A stretch of DNA of 64,000 bases from Streptomyces sp. GQFP (GTDB lineage Bacteria > Actinomycetota > Actinomycetes > Streptomycetales > Streptomycetaceae). The translations under genes were made by a program, and so were the position numbers. Below the pieces are notes generated by a model. The model saw nothing but the letters and a program-made list of their open reading frames with translations, was not told the origin of the DNA and made no database searches. Each line of letters opens with the position of its first letter. Positions within the stretch are counted from its first letter, which is position 1. Shown one piece after another: positions 1 through 7,774 of this stretch. Location: positions 3,720,001-3,784,000 of the forward strand of contig NZ_CP089312.1 of NCBI RefSeq assembly GCF_021545335.1, given 5' to 3'.

Positions 1-40
1 GACGAGTCAGCATGTCCGCGATCGGATCAGTCATGGTCAT
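1..40 (-). CDS. rpsH: 30S ribosomal protein S8, N-terminal fragment
   Basis: Only the first 13 codons lie in the window; the gene runs off the left edge. The peptide MTMTDPIADMLTR is the standard S8 start in actinobacteria. S8 binds the central domain of 16S rRNA during small-subunit assembly. The ATG at 40-38 is used; a second in-frame ATG two codons later is an alternative. It follows rpsZ after a 215-base gap, in the usual spc-operon order. Confidence 0.9.
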   Translation of the reverse strand, partial: MTMTDPIADMLTR

Positions 41-160
41 GAATTGGCCTTCGGCCTCTCTCGCCGGGGTTTCCTGGATGCGCCATCCCTCTCCCCACTC
101 ACTCAGTGGCGGGACGGGTGCGGTGCGGGGGACCTACGGCGTAGTAAGTCGTACGGGCGT

Positions 161-207
161 CAGGCGCCCAACCCTCCTAGCCTAAGCCATGGAGGGGTGG
201 GCACCTG
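161..207 (-). promoter_or_regulatory. long hairpin between rpsZ and rpsH
   Basis: Inside the 215-base spacer between rpsZ and rpsH, bases 161-177 and 191-207 form a 17-bp inverted repeat with two non-Watson-Crick positions, one of which becomes a G-U pair in the minus-strand RNA. The loop is 13 bases. No U-run follows, so it could be an RNA-processing site, an attenuator, or a binding site for a ribosomal protein such as S8. The rest of the spacer shows nothing else clear. Confidence 0.6.
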
Positions 208-255
208 ACCAACCCATTTGCTTACCGAGAGCTTCCGGAATCCCGAATTAGGGGA

Positions 256-441
256 TTACCAGGAGCTCTTGGTCACGCCCGGCAGCTCGCCACGGTGAGC
301 CATCTCACGAAGGCAGACGCGGCACAGGCCGAACTTGCGGTACACGGAGTGCGGACGGCCGCAGCGCTGGCAGCGCGTGTAGCCACGTACACCGAACTTG
401 GGCTTACGAGCAGCCTTGGCAATCAGAGCCTTCTTCGCCAT
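256..441 (-). CDS. rpsZ: 30S ribosomal protein S14 type Z (zinc-binding)
   Basis: A 61-residue S14 of the short zinc-binding type, a component of the small-subunit head. Two CxxC pairs are visible, CQRC near residues 24-27 and CRVC near 40-43, which would bind one zinc ion. The start is ATG at 441, giving the expected MAKKALIAKAARKPKFGVRG-type N-terminus; a longer open frame upstream is not needed. It lies between rplE and rpsH in the spc operon. Streptomyces can also carry a zinc-independent S14 paralogue elsewhere; none is seen here. Confidence 0.97.
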   Translation of the reverse strand: MAKKALIAKAARKPKFGVRGYTRCQRCGRPHSVYRKFGLCRVCLREMAHRGELPGVTKSSW

Positions 442-446
442 CTCGC

Positions 447-1004
447 TTACGCCTCCTTGAAGGGGAAGCCGAGGTGACGGAGAAGGGCGCGGCCTTCGGC
501 GTCGTTGGTCGCCGTGGTCACCACGGTGATGTCCATACCCCGGGTGCGGTCGATCTTGTCCTGGTCGATCTCGTGGAACATGACCTGCTCGGTGAGACCG
601 AAGGTGTAGTTGCCACGACCGTCGAACTGCTTGGGAGACAGACCACGGAAGTCGCGGATGCGCGGCAGCGCGAGCGACAGGGTGCGGTCCAGGAACTCCC
701 ACATGCGGTCGCCACGAAGCGTGACGTGGGCACCGATCGGCTGACCCTCACGCAGCTTGAACTGCGCGATGGACTTGCGGGCCTTGGTGACGGCCGGCTT
801 CTGACCGGTGATCGTGGTGAGGTCGCGGATGGCGCCCTCGATCAGCTTGGAGTCGCGGGCGGCGTCGCCCACACCCATGTTGACCACGATCTTGACGAGG
901 CCGGGGATCTGCATGACGTTCTCGTACGAGAACTCCTCACGCAGCTTGCCCGCGATCTCCTCGCGGTACTTCGTCTTGAGACGCGGAGTGGTGGTGGTCG
1001 TCAT
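447..1004 (-). CDS. rplE: 50S ribosomal protein L5
   Basis: A 185-residue L5, normal length for actinobacteria. L5 forms part of the 5S rRNA protuberance of the large subunit and contacts the P-site tRNA. The internal stretch IVVNMGVGDAARDSK and the C-terminal TNDAEGRALLRHLGFPF are family-typical. Its ATG overlaps the rplX stop by one base, and rpsZ begins five bases after its stop, consistent with tight translational coupling in the spc operon. Confidence 0.97.
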   Translation of the reverse strand: MTTTTTPRLKTKYREEIAGKLREEFSYENVMQIPGLVKIVVNMGVGDAARDSKLIEGAIRDLTTITGQKPAVTKARKSIAQFKLREGQPIGAHVTLRGDRMWEFLDRTLSLALPRIRDFRGLSPKQFDGRGNYTFGLTEQVMFHEIDQDKIDRTRGMDITVVTTATNDAEGRALLRHLGFPFKEA

Positions 1005-1327
1005 CAGATGTCCTCACCCGTCCGCTTGGCAACGCGAACCTTGTTGCCCTCGTCGTCGAAGCGGTAACCGACACGCGTGACGACCTTCTTGCCGTCCTTC
1101 TCAACGACCAGCTGGACGTTGGAGACGTGGACGGGCGCCTCGGTCGTGACGATGCCGCCGGCCTGCGAACCCTTCGCGGTCGGGCCGGCCTTGGTGTGCT
1201 TCTTGACCCGGTTGACACCCTCGACCAGGACGCGGTCCTCGCGGGGGAAGGCCGCGATGACCTTGCCCTGCTTGCCCTTGTCCTTACCGGTGATGACCTG
1301 AACCAGGTCGCCCTTCTTGATCTTCAT
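1004..1327 (-). CDS. rplX: 50S ribosomal protein L24
   Basis: A 107-residue L24, an assembly initiator of the large subunit that binds the 5' end of 23S rRNA. The KOW motif is visible near the N-terminus (KKGDLVQVITGKDKGKQGKV). The gene starts two bases after the rplN stop and overlaps rplE by one base, so the three are probably translated together. Confidence 0.97.
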   Translation of the reverse strand: MKIKKGDLVQVITGKDKGKQGKVIAAFPREDRVLVEGVNRVKKHTKAGPTAKGSQAGGIVTTEAPVHVSNVQLVVEKDGKKVVTRVGYRFDDEGNKVRVAKRTGEDI

Positions 1328-1329
1328 GC

Positions 1330-1698
1330 TTACAGCACCTCCGGCGCGAGCGAGATGATCTTCATGAACTTCTTCTCGCGCAGCTCCCGGCCCACCGGGC
1401 CGAAGATACGGGTGCCACGAGGGTCGCCGTCGTTCTTCAGAACAACAGCGGCGTTCTCGTCGAAACGGATGTACGAGCCGTCCGGACGGCGGCGCTCCTT
1501 GACGGTGCGAACGATGACCGCCTTGATGACGTCACCCTTCTTCACGTTGCCGCCGGGGATCGCGTCCTTGACGGTGGCGACGATCACGTCACCGATGCCC
1601 GCGTAGCGGCGACCGGAGCCACCGAGGACACGGATGCAAAGGATTTCCTTCGCACCAGTGTTGTCGGCGACACGCAGTCGCGACTCCTGCTGGATCAC
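1330..1698 (-). CDS. rplN: 50S ribosomal protein L14
   Basis: A 122-residue L14, which sits at the subunit interface and contacts 16S rRNA. The GTG at 1698 is chosen: it follows a CAGGAG ribosome-binding site and gives the normal (M)IQQESRLRVADNTGAKE N-terminus. The frame stays open to 1749, but that adds 17 residues not seen in the family. A 110-base spacer separates it from rpsQ. Confidence 0.97.
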   Translation of the reverse strand: MIQQESRLRVADNTGAKEILCIRVLGGSGRRYAGIGDVIVATVKDAIPGGNVKKGDVIKAVIVRTVKERRRPDGSYIRFDENAAVVLKNDGDPRGTRIFGPVGRELREKKFMKIISLAPEVL

Positions 1699-1808
1699 GT
1701 CTATCTCCTGATTGTCTGCCGGTTCCCCAATACGGGGTTGTCTGTGCAACCCCGTATCGGAGCCTGGCGGAACTGCCCTGCGGGATTACCCCCGCAGGAA
1801 TTACTTGG

Positions 1809-2102
1809 CTACTTCGCCTTCTCGAGGATCTCGACGATGCGCCAGCGCTTCGTGGCGGACAGCGGACGCGTCTCCATGAGGAGGACACGGTCGCCGATGC
1901 CGGCAGCGTTCTGCTCGTCGTGCGCCTTGAGCTTGCTCGTACGGCGGATGACCTTGCCGTACAGCGCGTGCTTCACACGGTCCTCGACAGCGACGACGAC
2001 GGTCTTGTCCATCTTGTCGCTGACGACGAGACCCTCACGGGTCTTGCGGAATCCGCGCGCCTCGGTTGCGTTCTCAGTCTCGGTCACGTTGCTCTCGCTC
2101 AT
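1809..2102 (-). CDS. rpsQ: 30S ribosomal protein S17
   Basis: A 97-residue S17, a primary 16S rRNA-binding protein of the OB-fold type. The N-terminal ~18 residues are a Glu/Thr-rich extension common in actinobacteria; the core starts near RKTREGLVVSDKMDKTVVV. The start ATG overlaps the rpmC stop by one base. Downstream, 110 bases separate it from rplN. Confidence 0.97.
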   Translation of the reverse strand: MSESNVTETENATEARGFRKTREGLVVSDKMDKTVVVAVEDRVKHALYGKVIRRTSKLKAHDEQNAAGIGDRVLLMETRPLSATKRWRIVEILEKAK

Positions 2103-2326
2103 CAGGCGCTCTCCACCGTCTCGATGCCCAGCTCGCGCTCACGCATCAGGGTGTAGATCCGCGCGATGTCCTTCCGGACGGCCTTCAGCCGACCGTGGTT
2201 CTCGAGCTGACCGGTCGCCGCCTGGAAGCGGAGGTTGAACAGCTCTTCCTTGGCTTCGCGGAGCTTGTTGAGAAGCTCCTCGTCACCCAGTTCGCGCAGC
2301 TCGGACGCCTTGGTACCGGCCGACAT
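2102..2326 (-). CDS. rpmC: 50S ribosomal protein L29
   Basis: A 74-residue L29, part of the polypeptide exit region where it helps dock trigger factor and signal recognition particle. The ATG at 2326 is preferred over an immediately preceding GTG because it gives the standard MSAGTKASELREL start. The gene overlaps rplP upstream by one base and rpsQ downstream by one base. Confidence 0.97.
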   Translation of the reverse strand: MSAGTKASELRELGDEELLNKLREAKEELFNLRFQAATGQLENHGRLKAVRKDIARIYTLMRERELGIETVESA

Positions 2327-2745
2327 CACGCTTCACCTGCCTCGCGCTTGACGATCCGGCACTTCATCGGCAGCTTGTGGGCTGCGCGAGTGAGGGCCTC
2401 ACGGGCGATCTTCTCGTTGGGGTAGGACAGCTCGAACATGACCCGGCCCGGGTGCACGTTCGCGATCCACCACTCCGGCGAACCCTTACCGGAACCCATG
2501 CGGGTCTCGGCAGGCTTCTTCGTGAGCGGGCGGTCCGGGTAGATGTTGATCCAGACCTTGCCGCCACGCTTGATGTGGCGGGTCATCGCGATACGGGCGG
2601 CCTCGATCTGACGGTTGGTCACGTACGCCGGCGTGACGGCCTGAATGCCGTACTCGCCGAACGCGACCGTCGTACCGCCCTTGGCCATACCACGGCGCTT
2701 GGGGTGGTGCTGCTTGCGGTGCTTGACCCTACGGGGGATCAGCAT
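2326..2745 (-). CDS. rplP: 50S ribosomal protein L16
   Basis: A 139-residue L16, which helps shape the A-site region of the peptidyl transferase centre. MLIPRRVKHRKQHHPKRRG at the N-terminus and GSGKGSPEWWIANVHPGRV in the middle are diagnostic. Five bases separate it from rpsC and it overlaps rpmC by one base. Confidence 0.97.
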   Translation of the reverse strand: MLIPRRVKHRKQHHPKRRGMAKGGTTVAFGEYGIQAVTPAYVTNRQIEAARIAMTRHIKRGGKVWINIYPDRPLTKKPAETRMGSGKGSPEWWIANVHPGRVMFELSYPNEKIAREALTRAAHKLPMKCRIVKREAGEA

Positions 2746-2750
2746 GTCGG

Positions 2751-3599
2751 TCAGGCCTCCGTTCCGGTGCTTTCAGCAGCCGGAGCGGCAGCCGCCGGAG
2801 CCTCGGCCTTGGGGGCCTCGGCAGCGGGAGCCTGCTGCGGCTTGCGGCCGCGGCCGCCACGCTCGCCACCACGGCCACCACCACGGGCCGGACGGTCGCT
2901 GCCGCCACCGGCACCGCCACGGGCCGGGCGGTTACCCGCACGGGCAGCGGCGTTCTCGGCGCGGACCTCGGCGATGTTCTTGACGTCGCCCTTGTAGATC
3001 CAGACCTTCACACCGATACGGCCGAAGGTCGTCTTGGCCTCGAAGAAGCCGTAGTCGACGTTCGCGCGGAGCGTGTGCAGGGGCACACGGCCCTCGCGGT
3101 AGAACTCCGAGCGGGACATCTCGGCGCCGCCGAGACGGCCACCGCACTGGATCTTGATGCCCTTGGCGCCGGCCTTCATCGTGCCCTGCATGCTCTTGCG
3201 CATGGCACGACGGAAGGAGACGCGGGAGGACAGCTGCTCGGCGACGGCCTGGGCCACCAGCTGAGCGTCCGTCTCCGGGCTCTTGACCTCGAGGATGTTG
3301 AGCTGGACCTGCTTCTTGGTCAGCTTCTCCAGGTCGCCGCGGATACGGTCGGCCTCGGCGCCGCGGCGGCCGATGACGATGCCCGGACGCGCGGTGTGGA
3401 TGTCGACGCGGACGCGGTCACGGGTGCGCTCGATCTCGACCTTCGAGATGCCGGCGCGCTCCATGCCGGACGTCATCATCCGACGGATGGCGACGTCTTC
3501 TCCGACGTAGTCCTTGTACAGCTTGTCGGCGTACCAACGCGACTTGAAGTCGGTGGTGATGCCGAGTCGGAACCCGTGCGGGTTTACCTTCTGGCCCAT
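2751..3599 (-). CDS. rpsC: 30S ribosomal protein S3
   Basis: A 282-residue S3, a component of the mRNA entry channel. The KH domain includes the RPGIVIGRRGAEADRIR loop near residues 72-88. After residue ~215 the protein ends in a long low-complexity Ala/Gly/Arg/Glu-rich tail (RPARGGGRGGERGGRGRK). Such tails are usual in Streptomyces S3 and absent from E. coli; their role is not known to me. The ATG overlaps the rplV stop by one base. Confidence 0.97.
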   Translation of the reverse strand: MGQKVNPHGFRLGITTDFKSRWYADKLYKDYVGEDVAIRRMMTSGMERAGISKVEIERTRDRVRVDIHTARPGIVIGRRGAEADRIRGDLEKLTKKQVQLNILEVKSPETDAQLVAQAVAEQLSSRVSFRRAMRKSMQGTMKAGAKGIKIQCGGRLGGAEMSRSEFYREGRVPLHTLRANVDYGFFEAKTTFGRIGVKVWIYKGDVKNIAEVRAENAAARAGNRPARGGAGGGSDRPARGGGRGGERGGRGRKPQQAPAAEAPKAEAPAAAAPAAESTGTEA

Positions 3600-3946
3600 T
3601 ACCGGGAACCTTCCTTGCTGCTGACGACCACGGTGATGTGGCTGGTCCGCTTGCGGATCCGGTAGGCACGGCCCTGGGCGCGCGGCCGGAACCGCTTCAG
3701 GGTCGGACCCTCGTCGACGTACGCCTCGGTGATGACGAGGCTGCCGGCGTCGGTGTGGTCGTAGTTGTGCGCGGCGTTGGCAATGGCGCTGTCAAGCACC
3801 TTGCCGACCGGCACGCTCGCGGCCTGCGGGGCGAAACGCAGGACCGCCTGAGCCTCCGTGGCATCCATGCCACGGATAAGGTCCACCACGCGGCGGGCCT
3901 TCATGGGCGTAACGCGGATGTACCGCGCCTGGGCCCTGGCTTCCAT
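3599..3946 (-). CDS. rplV: 50S ribosomal protein L22
   Basis: A 115-residue L22, whose beta-hairpin lines the nascent-peptide exit tunnel. The ATG at 3946 is chosen because it follows a GAAGGA ribosome-binding site and gives the usual MEARAQARYIRVTPMKARRV start; earlier in-frame ATGs at MTMTD would add eleven residues. The hairpin region GPTLKRFRPRAQGRAYRIRK is intact, with no insertion of the macrolide-resistance type. Confidence 0.96.
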   Translation of the reverse strand: MEARAQARYIRVTPMKARRVVDLIRGMDATEAQAVLRFAPQAASVPVGKVLDSAIANAAHNYDHTDAGSLVITEAYVDEGPTLKRFRPRAQGRAYRIRKRTSHITVVVSSKEGSR

Positions 3947-3987
3947 GGTTGTCCTTCCAGTGTCTGTCATGGTCATTCCACCCCGCG

Positions 3988-4269
3988 TTAGCGGCGCTTC
4001 GACTTCCGGTCGTCCTTGACGTGACCCCGGAAGGTGCGCGTCGGCGAGAACTCGCCGAGCTTGTGGCCGACCATCGACTCGGTGACAAACACCGGAATGT
4101 GGGTCTTGCCGTTGTGCACCGCGATCGTGTGGCCGAGCATGGCCGGGATGATCATCGAGCGACGGGACCAGGTCTTGATGACGTTCTTGGAACCGGCTTC
4201 GTTCTGGGCGTCCACCTTCTTGATCAGGTGGTCGTCGACGAAGGGCCCCTTCTTGAGACTGCGCGGCAT
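3988..4269 (-). CDS. rpsS: 30S ribosomal protein S19
   Basis: A 93-residue S19, located in the small-subunit head with S13. The sequence MPRSLKKGPFVDDHLIKKVD is family-typical, as is the C-terminal TRTFRGHVKDDRKSKRR. It follows rplB after 12 bases and precedes rplV in the S10 operon. Confidence 0.97.
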   Translation of the reverse strand: MPRSLKKGPFVDDHLIKKVDAQNEAGSKNVIKTWSRRSMIIPAMLGHTIAVHNGKTHIPVFVTESMVGHKLGEFSPTRTFRGHVKDDRKSKRR

Positions 4270-4281
4270 CTAAACCCGCTC

Positions 4282-5118
4282 CTAGCGCTTCTTGTTCGTC
4301 TTGCGGCGGCGGACGATGTACTTGTTCGAAGCCTTCTTCGGCGAACGAGTACGACCCTCCTTCTGACCCCACGGCGAGACCGGGTGACGTCCACCGGAGG
4401 TCTTGCCTTCACCACCACCGTGCGGGTGGTCAACCGGGTTCATCGCCACACCGCGAACGGTCGGACGGACGCCCAGCCAGCGCTTGCGCCCGGCCTTGCC
4501 CCAGTTGATGTTGCTCTGCTCGGCGTTGCCGACCTCGCCGACCGTGGCGCGGCAGCGCTGGTCGACCAGACGGATCTCACCGGAGGGCATACGAAGGTGG
4601 GCCATCGTGCCCTCCTTCGCCAGCAGCTGCACCGAGGCGCCTGCGGAGCGGGCGAACTTGGCGCCGCCACCGGGACGGATCTCGATCGCGTGGATCGTGG
4701 TACCGACCGGGATGTTGCGGAGCGCCAGGTTGTTGCCCGGCTTGATGTCGGCCCCAGGACCGTTCTCGACGCGGTCGCCCTGCGACAGGTTGCGGGGGGC
4801 GAGGATGTAGCGCTTCTCGCCGTCCGCGTAGTGCAGCAGCGCGATGCGCGCGGTGCGGTTGGGGTCGTACTCGATGTGCGCGACCTTCGCCGGCACGCCG
4901 TCCTTGTCGTGACGACGGAAGTCGATCACTCGGTAGGCGCGCTTGTGTCCGCCACCCTGGTGGCGAACGGTCACACGACCGGCGTTGTTACGGCCGCCCT
5001 TGCTGTGCAGCGGGCGGACCAGCGACTTCTCCGGCGTGGACCGCGTGACCTCGACGAAGTCGGCGACGCTGGAGCCACGACGGCCCGGCGTAGTCGGCTT
5101 GTACTTGCGGATTCCCAT
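4282..5118 (-). CDS. rplB: 50S ribosomal protein L2
   Basis: A 278-residue L2, needed for subunit association and for the peptidyl transferase centre. The conserved segment GVAMNPVDHPHGGGEG near residue 225 contains the functionally important histidine. Full length, ATG start at 5118, in normal S10-operon position between rplW and rpsS. Confidence 0.98.
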   Translation of the reverse strand: MGIRKYKPTTPGRRGSSVADFVEVTRSTPEKSLVRPLHSKGGRNNAGRVTVRHQGGGHKRAYRVIDFRRHDKDGVPAKVAHIEYDPNRTARIALLHYADGEKRYILAPRNLSQGDRVENGPGADIKPGNNLALRNIPVGTTIHAIEIRPGGGAKFARSAGASVQLLAKEGTMAHLRMPSGEIRLVDQRCRATVGEVGNAEQSNINWGKAGRKRWLGVRPTVRGVAMNPVDHPHGGGEGKTSGGRHPVSPWGQKEGRTRSPKKASNKYIVRRRKTNKKR

Positions 5119-5156
5119 TTCTCAGTCCTCGTCCGATATCGGACGATCCGACCCGC

Positions 5157-5576
5157 TTACGCGGACGGACCGCCGAAGATGTCGATACGGTCGCCCTCTG
5201 CGAGGGTCACGATCGCGCGCTTGGTGTCAGCGCGCTTACCGAAACCGCTCTTGGTGCGCTTGCGCTTGCCGATGCGGTTGATCGTGTTGACCCCGGTGAC
5301 CTTGACCGAGAAGACCGCCTGGACGGCCTGCTTGATCTGGGTCTTGTTGCTGCCGGGAGCGACGATGAACGTGTACTTGTTCTCGTCGATGAGCGCGTAG
5401 CTCTTCTCCGACACGACCGGCTTCAGCAGGACGTCACGGTGGTCCGTGAACGACTTGCTGATCGGCGTGACGACGGTGTTCTTGCCCTCGGCCTCGTGGC
5501 GCTTCGCCTTGGCGACGCGCGCGGCCTTGGCGGCCTTGGCCGCCTTGGAGGCAATGGCGGGGTGACGGATCGCCAT
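5157..5576 (-). CDS. rplW: 50S ribosomal protein L23
   Basis: A 139-residue L23, which flanks the exit tunnel and serves as a docking site for trigger factor and signal recognition particle. The family core starts around DVLLKPVVSEKSYALIDEN. The first ~35 residues form an Ala/Lys-rich extension typical of Streptomyces. The start ATG overlaps the rplD stop by one base. Confidence 0.97.
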   Translation of the reverse strand: MAIRHPAIASKAAKAAKAARVAKAKRHEAEGKNTVVTPISKSFTDHRDVLLKPVVSEKSYALIDENKYTFIVAPGSNKTQIKQAVQAVFSVKVTGVNTINRIGKRKRTKSGFGKRADTKRAIVTLAEGDRIDIFGGPSA

Positions 5577-6232
5577 CAGACCTCGCTCCCTTCGGTGTCA
5601 GTGGCCTTGGGGCCGGACACGAAGGACTCGAAAGCGGCCTGGGTGAAGACCACGTCGTCCGAGACGAGAACGTCGTACGTGTTCAGCTGGCCCGGCTCCA
5701 GGATGTGCACCTGGGGCAGGTTGCGCGCGGAAAGCAGCGCGGCCTCGTCGGAGCGCTCGATGACCAGGAGCACGTTCTTGCGCTCGCTGACCTTGCCGAG
5801 GAAGCTCTTGGCGGCCTTGGTGGAGGGGGTCTCGCCCTCGATCACGCCGGTGATGACGTGGATACGAGCGTTGCGGGCCCGGTCGGTGAGGGCGTGGCGC
5901 AGGGCCGCGGCCTTCATCTTCTTGGGGGTCCGCTGCGAGTAGTCGCGCGGGGTGGGGCCGTGAACGACACCACCGCCGGCGAACTGCGGCGCACGGGTCG
6001 AACCCTGACGGGCGCGGCCGGTGCCCTTCTGGCGGTAAGGCTTCTTGCCACCACCGCGGACCTCGCCACGACGCTTGACCTTGTGCGTGCCCTGACGGGC
6101 GGCGGCCAGCTGTGCGACGACGACCTGATGAAGCAGCGGAACGCTGATCTTCTCTACGTCGAAGATCTCGGCCGGGAGCTCGATGGTCCCGGCTGTGTCG
6201 CCGGAGGGCGACAGAATGTCAATGGTGCTCAT
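5576..6232 (-). CDS. rplD: 50S ribosomal protein L4
   Basis: A 218-residue L4, which lines the exit tunnel. The loop region carries KRRGEVRGGGKKPYRQKGTG, the usual tunnel-lining motif. In E. coli L4 represses its own operon by binding the S10 leader; the long leader upstream of rpsJ here could allow comparable control, but that is inference. Six bases separate it from rplC. Confidence 0.97.
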   Translation of the reverse strand: MSTIDILSPSGDTAGTIELPAEIFDVEKISVPLLHQVVVAQLAAARQGTHKVKRRGEVRGGGKKPYRQKGTGRARQGSTRAPQFAGGGVVHGPTPRDYSQRTPKKMKAAALRHALTDRARNARIHVITGVIEGETPSTKAAKSFLGKVSERKNVLLVIERSDEAALLSARNLPQVHILEPGQLNTYDVLVSDDVVFTQAAFESFVSGPKATDTEGSEV

Positions 6233-6238
6233 GAGTCC

Positions 6239-6883
6239 TCAGGCCCCCTTGGCCGCGGTGCGGACCAGGACGAGGCCGCCGTTCGGACCAGGAACCGCGC
6301 CCTTGATCAGGAGCAGGCCCTTCTCCGCGTCAACGGCGTGAACGGTCAGGTTCTGGGTGGTGACCCGCTCGTTGCCCATGCGACCCGCCATGCGGAGGCC
6401 CTTGAACACGCGGCCCGGGGTGGCACAGCCACCGATGGAACCGGGGGAGCGGTGCTTGCGCTGGGTGCCGTGACCGGCGCCGAGGCCCTTGAAGTTGTGA
6501 CGCTTCATGACACCGGCGAAGCCCTTGCCCTTGCTCTTGCCGGTCACGTCCACCTTGACGCCGGCCTCGAAGACCTCAGCGGAGATCTCCTGGCCCAGCG
6601 TGTACTCGGAGGCGTCCGCGGTGCGGATCTCGACGAGGTGGCGGCGGGGGGTGACGTCGGCCTTGGCGAAGTGACCCTTGAGGGGCTTGTTCACCTTGCG
6701 GGGGTCGATCTCGCCGAAGGCGATCTGGACCGCTTCGTAGCCGTCGGTGTCGTTCGTACGGACCTGGGTGACGACGTTGGTGCTCGCCTTGACGACGGTG
6801 ACGGGAACAACACGGTTGTTCTCGTCCCACACCTGCGTCATGCCGAGCTTCTCGCCCAGGATGCCCTTGATCTGCTTAGCCAT
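6239..6883 (-). CDS. rplC: 50S ribosomal protein L3
   Basis: A 214-residue L3, one of the first proteins to bind 23S rRNA. MAKQIKGILGEKLGMTQVWD at the N-terminus and the central loop GAGHGTQRKHRSPGSIGG near the peptidyl transferase centre are normal. It lies 17 bases after rpsJ. Confidence 0.97.
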   Translation of the reverse strand: MAKQIKGILGEKLGMTQVWDENNRVVPVTVVKASTNVVTQVRTNDTDGYEAVQIAFGEIDPRKVNKPLKGHFAKADVTPRRHLVEIRTADASEYTLGQEISAEVFEAGVKVDVTGKSKGKGFAGVMKRHNFKGLGAGHGTQRKHRSPGSIGGCATPGRVFKGLRMAGRMGNERVTTQNLTVHAVDAEKGLLLIKGAVPGPNGGLVLVRTAAKGA

Positions 6884-6900
6884 TCTCAGATCACCGTTCC

Positions 6901-7209
6901 CTAGAGCTTGATCTCGATGTCGACACCGGCCGGGAGGTCGAGTCGCATCAGAGAGTCAACGGTCTTGGGCGTCGGGTCGAGGATGTCGATCAGGCGCTTG
7001 TGCGTGCGCATCTCGAAGTGCTCGCGCGAGTCCTTGTACTTGTGCGGCGACTTGATGACGCAGTACACGTTCTTCTCAGTGGGCAGCGGCACCGGGCCCG
7101 CGACCGACGCACCAGTTCGCGTCACCGTCTCGACGATCTTCTTCGCCGAGCTGTCGATGACCTCGTGGTCGTAGGCCTTGAGCCGGATGCGGATCTTCTG
7201 TCCCGCCAT
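6901..7209 (-). CDS. rpsJ: 30S ribosomal protein S10 / NusE
   Basis: A 102-residue S10, first gene of the S10 operon. It is both a small-subunit head protein and, as NusE, a partner of NusB in antitermination. MAGQKIRIRLKAYDHEVID and the C-terminal LPAGVDIEIKL are family-typical. A ~390-nt leader precedes it. Confidence 0.98.
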   Translation of the reverse strand: MAGQKIRIRLKAYDHEVIDSSAKKIVETVTRTGASVAGPVPLPTEKNVYCVIKSPHKYKDSREHFEMRTHKRLIDILDPTPKTVDSLMRLDLPAGVDIEIKL

Positions 7210-7273
7210 GGCTACTCAGTAGTCCTTTGTCTAGTGAAACGCTCTGGAACCCGGGGGTTCGCGTCCCCGTCCT

Positions 7274-7298
7274 CCGACCCACGCGGTCGGGTGTGTCG
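7274..7298 (-). repeat. leader element shared with rpsL (copy 1, rpsJ leader)
   Basis: These 25 bases are identical to 30169-30193 upstream of rpsL, in the same orientation relative to each gene. The element contains a 6-bp stem (7274-7279 with 7285-7290) and a 5-base loop. It ends 65 bases before rpsJ. Both copies lie in transcribed leaders, not over the promoters, so an RNA-level role in co-regulating the S10 and str operons is plausible. Confidence 0.75.
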
Positions 7299-7608
7299 CG
7301 CTCCTGCCGCACAGATATCCGCTAATCCATCAACGGATTCCCCTACGTACGAGGGACGCGGCCCGCCCGAAAGCAACCGCAGGACCGGGGGGCATGGACA
7401 CCCACCGGGCGCCTGGCCTGCACCCCGCTGACACTTCCCGAAAGATTCCCGTACGTCCGCCCCAGCGCTGCCTTACGGCAGTTGAGGCGACGAGTACTGT
7501 GGGACTCGCTTCCGGTCCTCCCGACGGGAGGCGCGCAGCATCGGCGCTCGACCGAGCAACTCCGACAGTCTGCCATACGGGGCAGGGCCTCCGCCAATCG
7601 GGCCGGAG

Positions 7609-7636
7609 AGAATACCCCGGGGGTGACGAAGGTCAA
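7609..7636 (-). promoter_or_regulatory. S10 operon promoter (rpsJ), HrdB-type
   Basis: Read on the minus strand: -35 TTGACC at 7636-7631, a 16-base spacer, and -10 TATTCT at 7614-7609. The expected transcript start near 7602 gives a leader of about 390 nt before rpsJ. That leader (7210-7602) has no credible gene and contains several GC-rich inverted repeats plus the shared 25-bp element. Confidence 0.65.
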
Positions 7637-7774
7637 ACACGGTGCCGACCGGGCCGTGTCGGCGGTCCCGCTCGTCCCGGTCGGGCGATTTCCCGTGATT
7701 TCGCTCTTCGCCCTCCTCAGGACCGACTAGTTTGCCGTCTTGATCAGGGACACACGTGTCAGGAGGCTCCCGTC

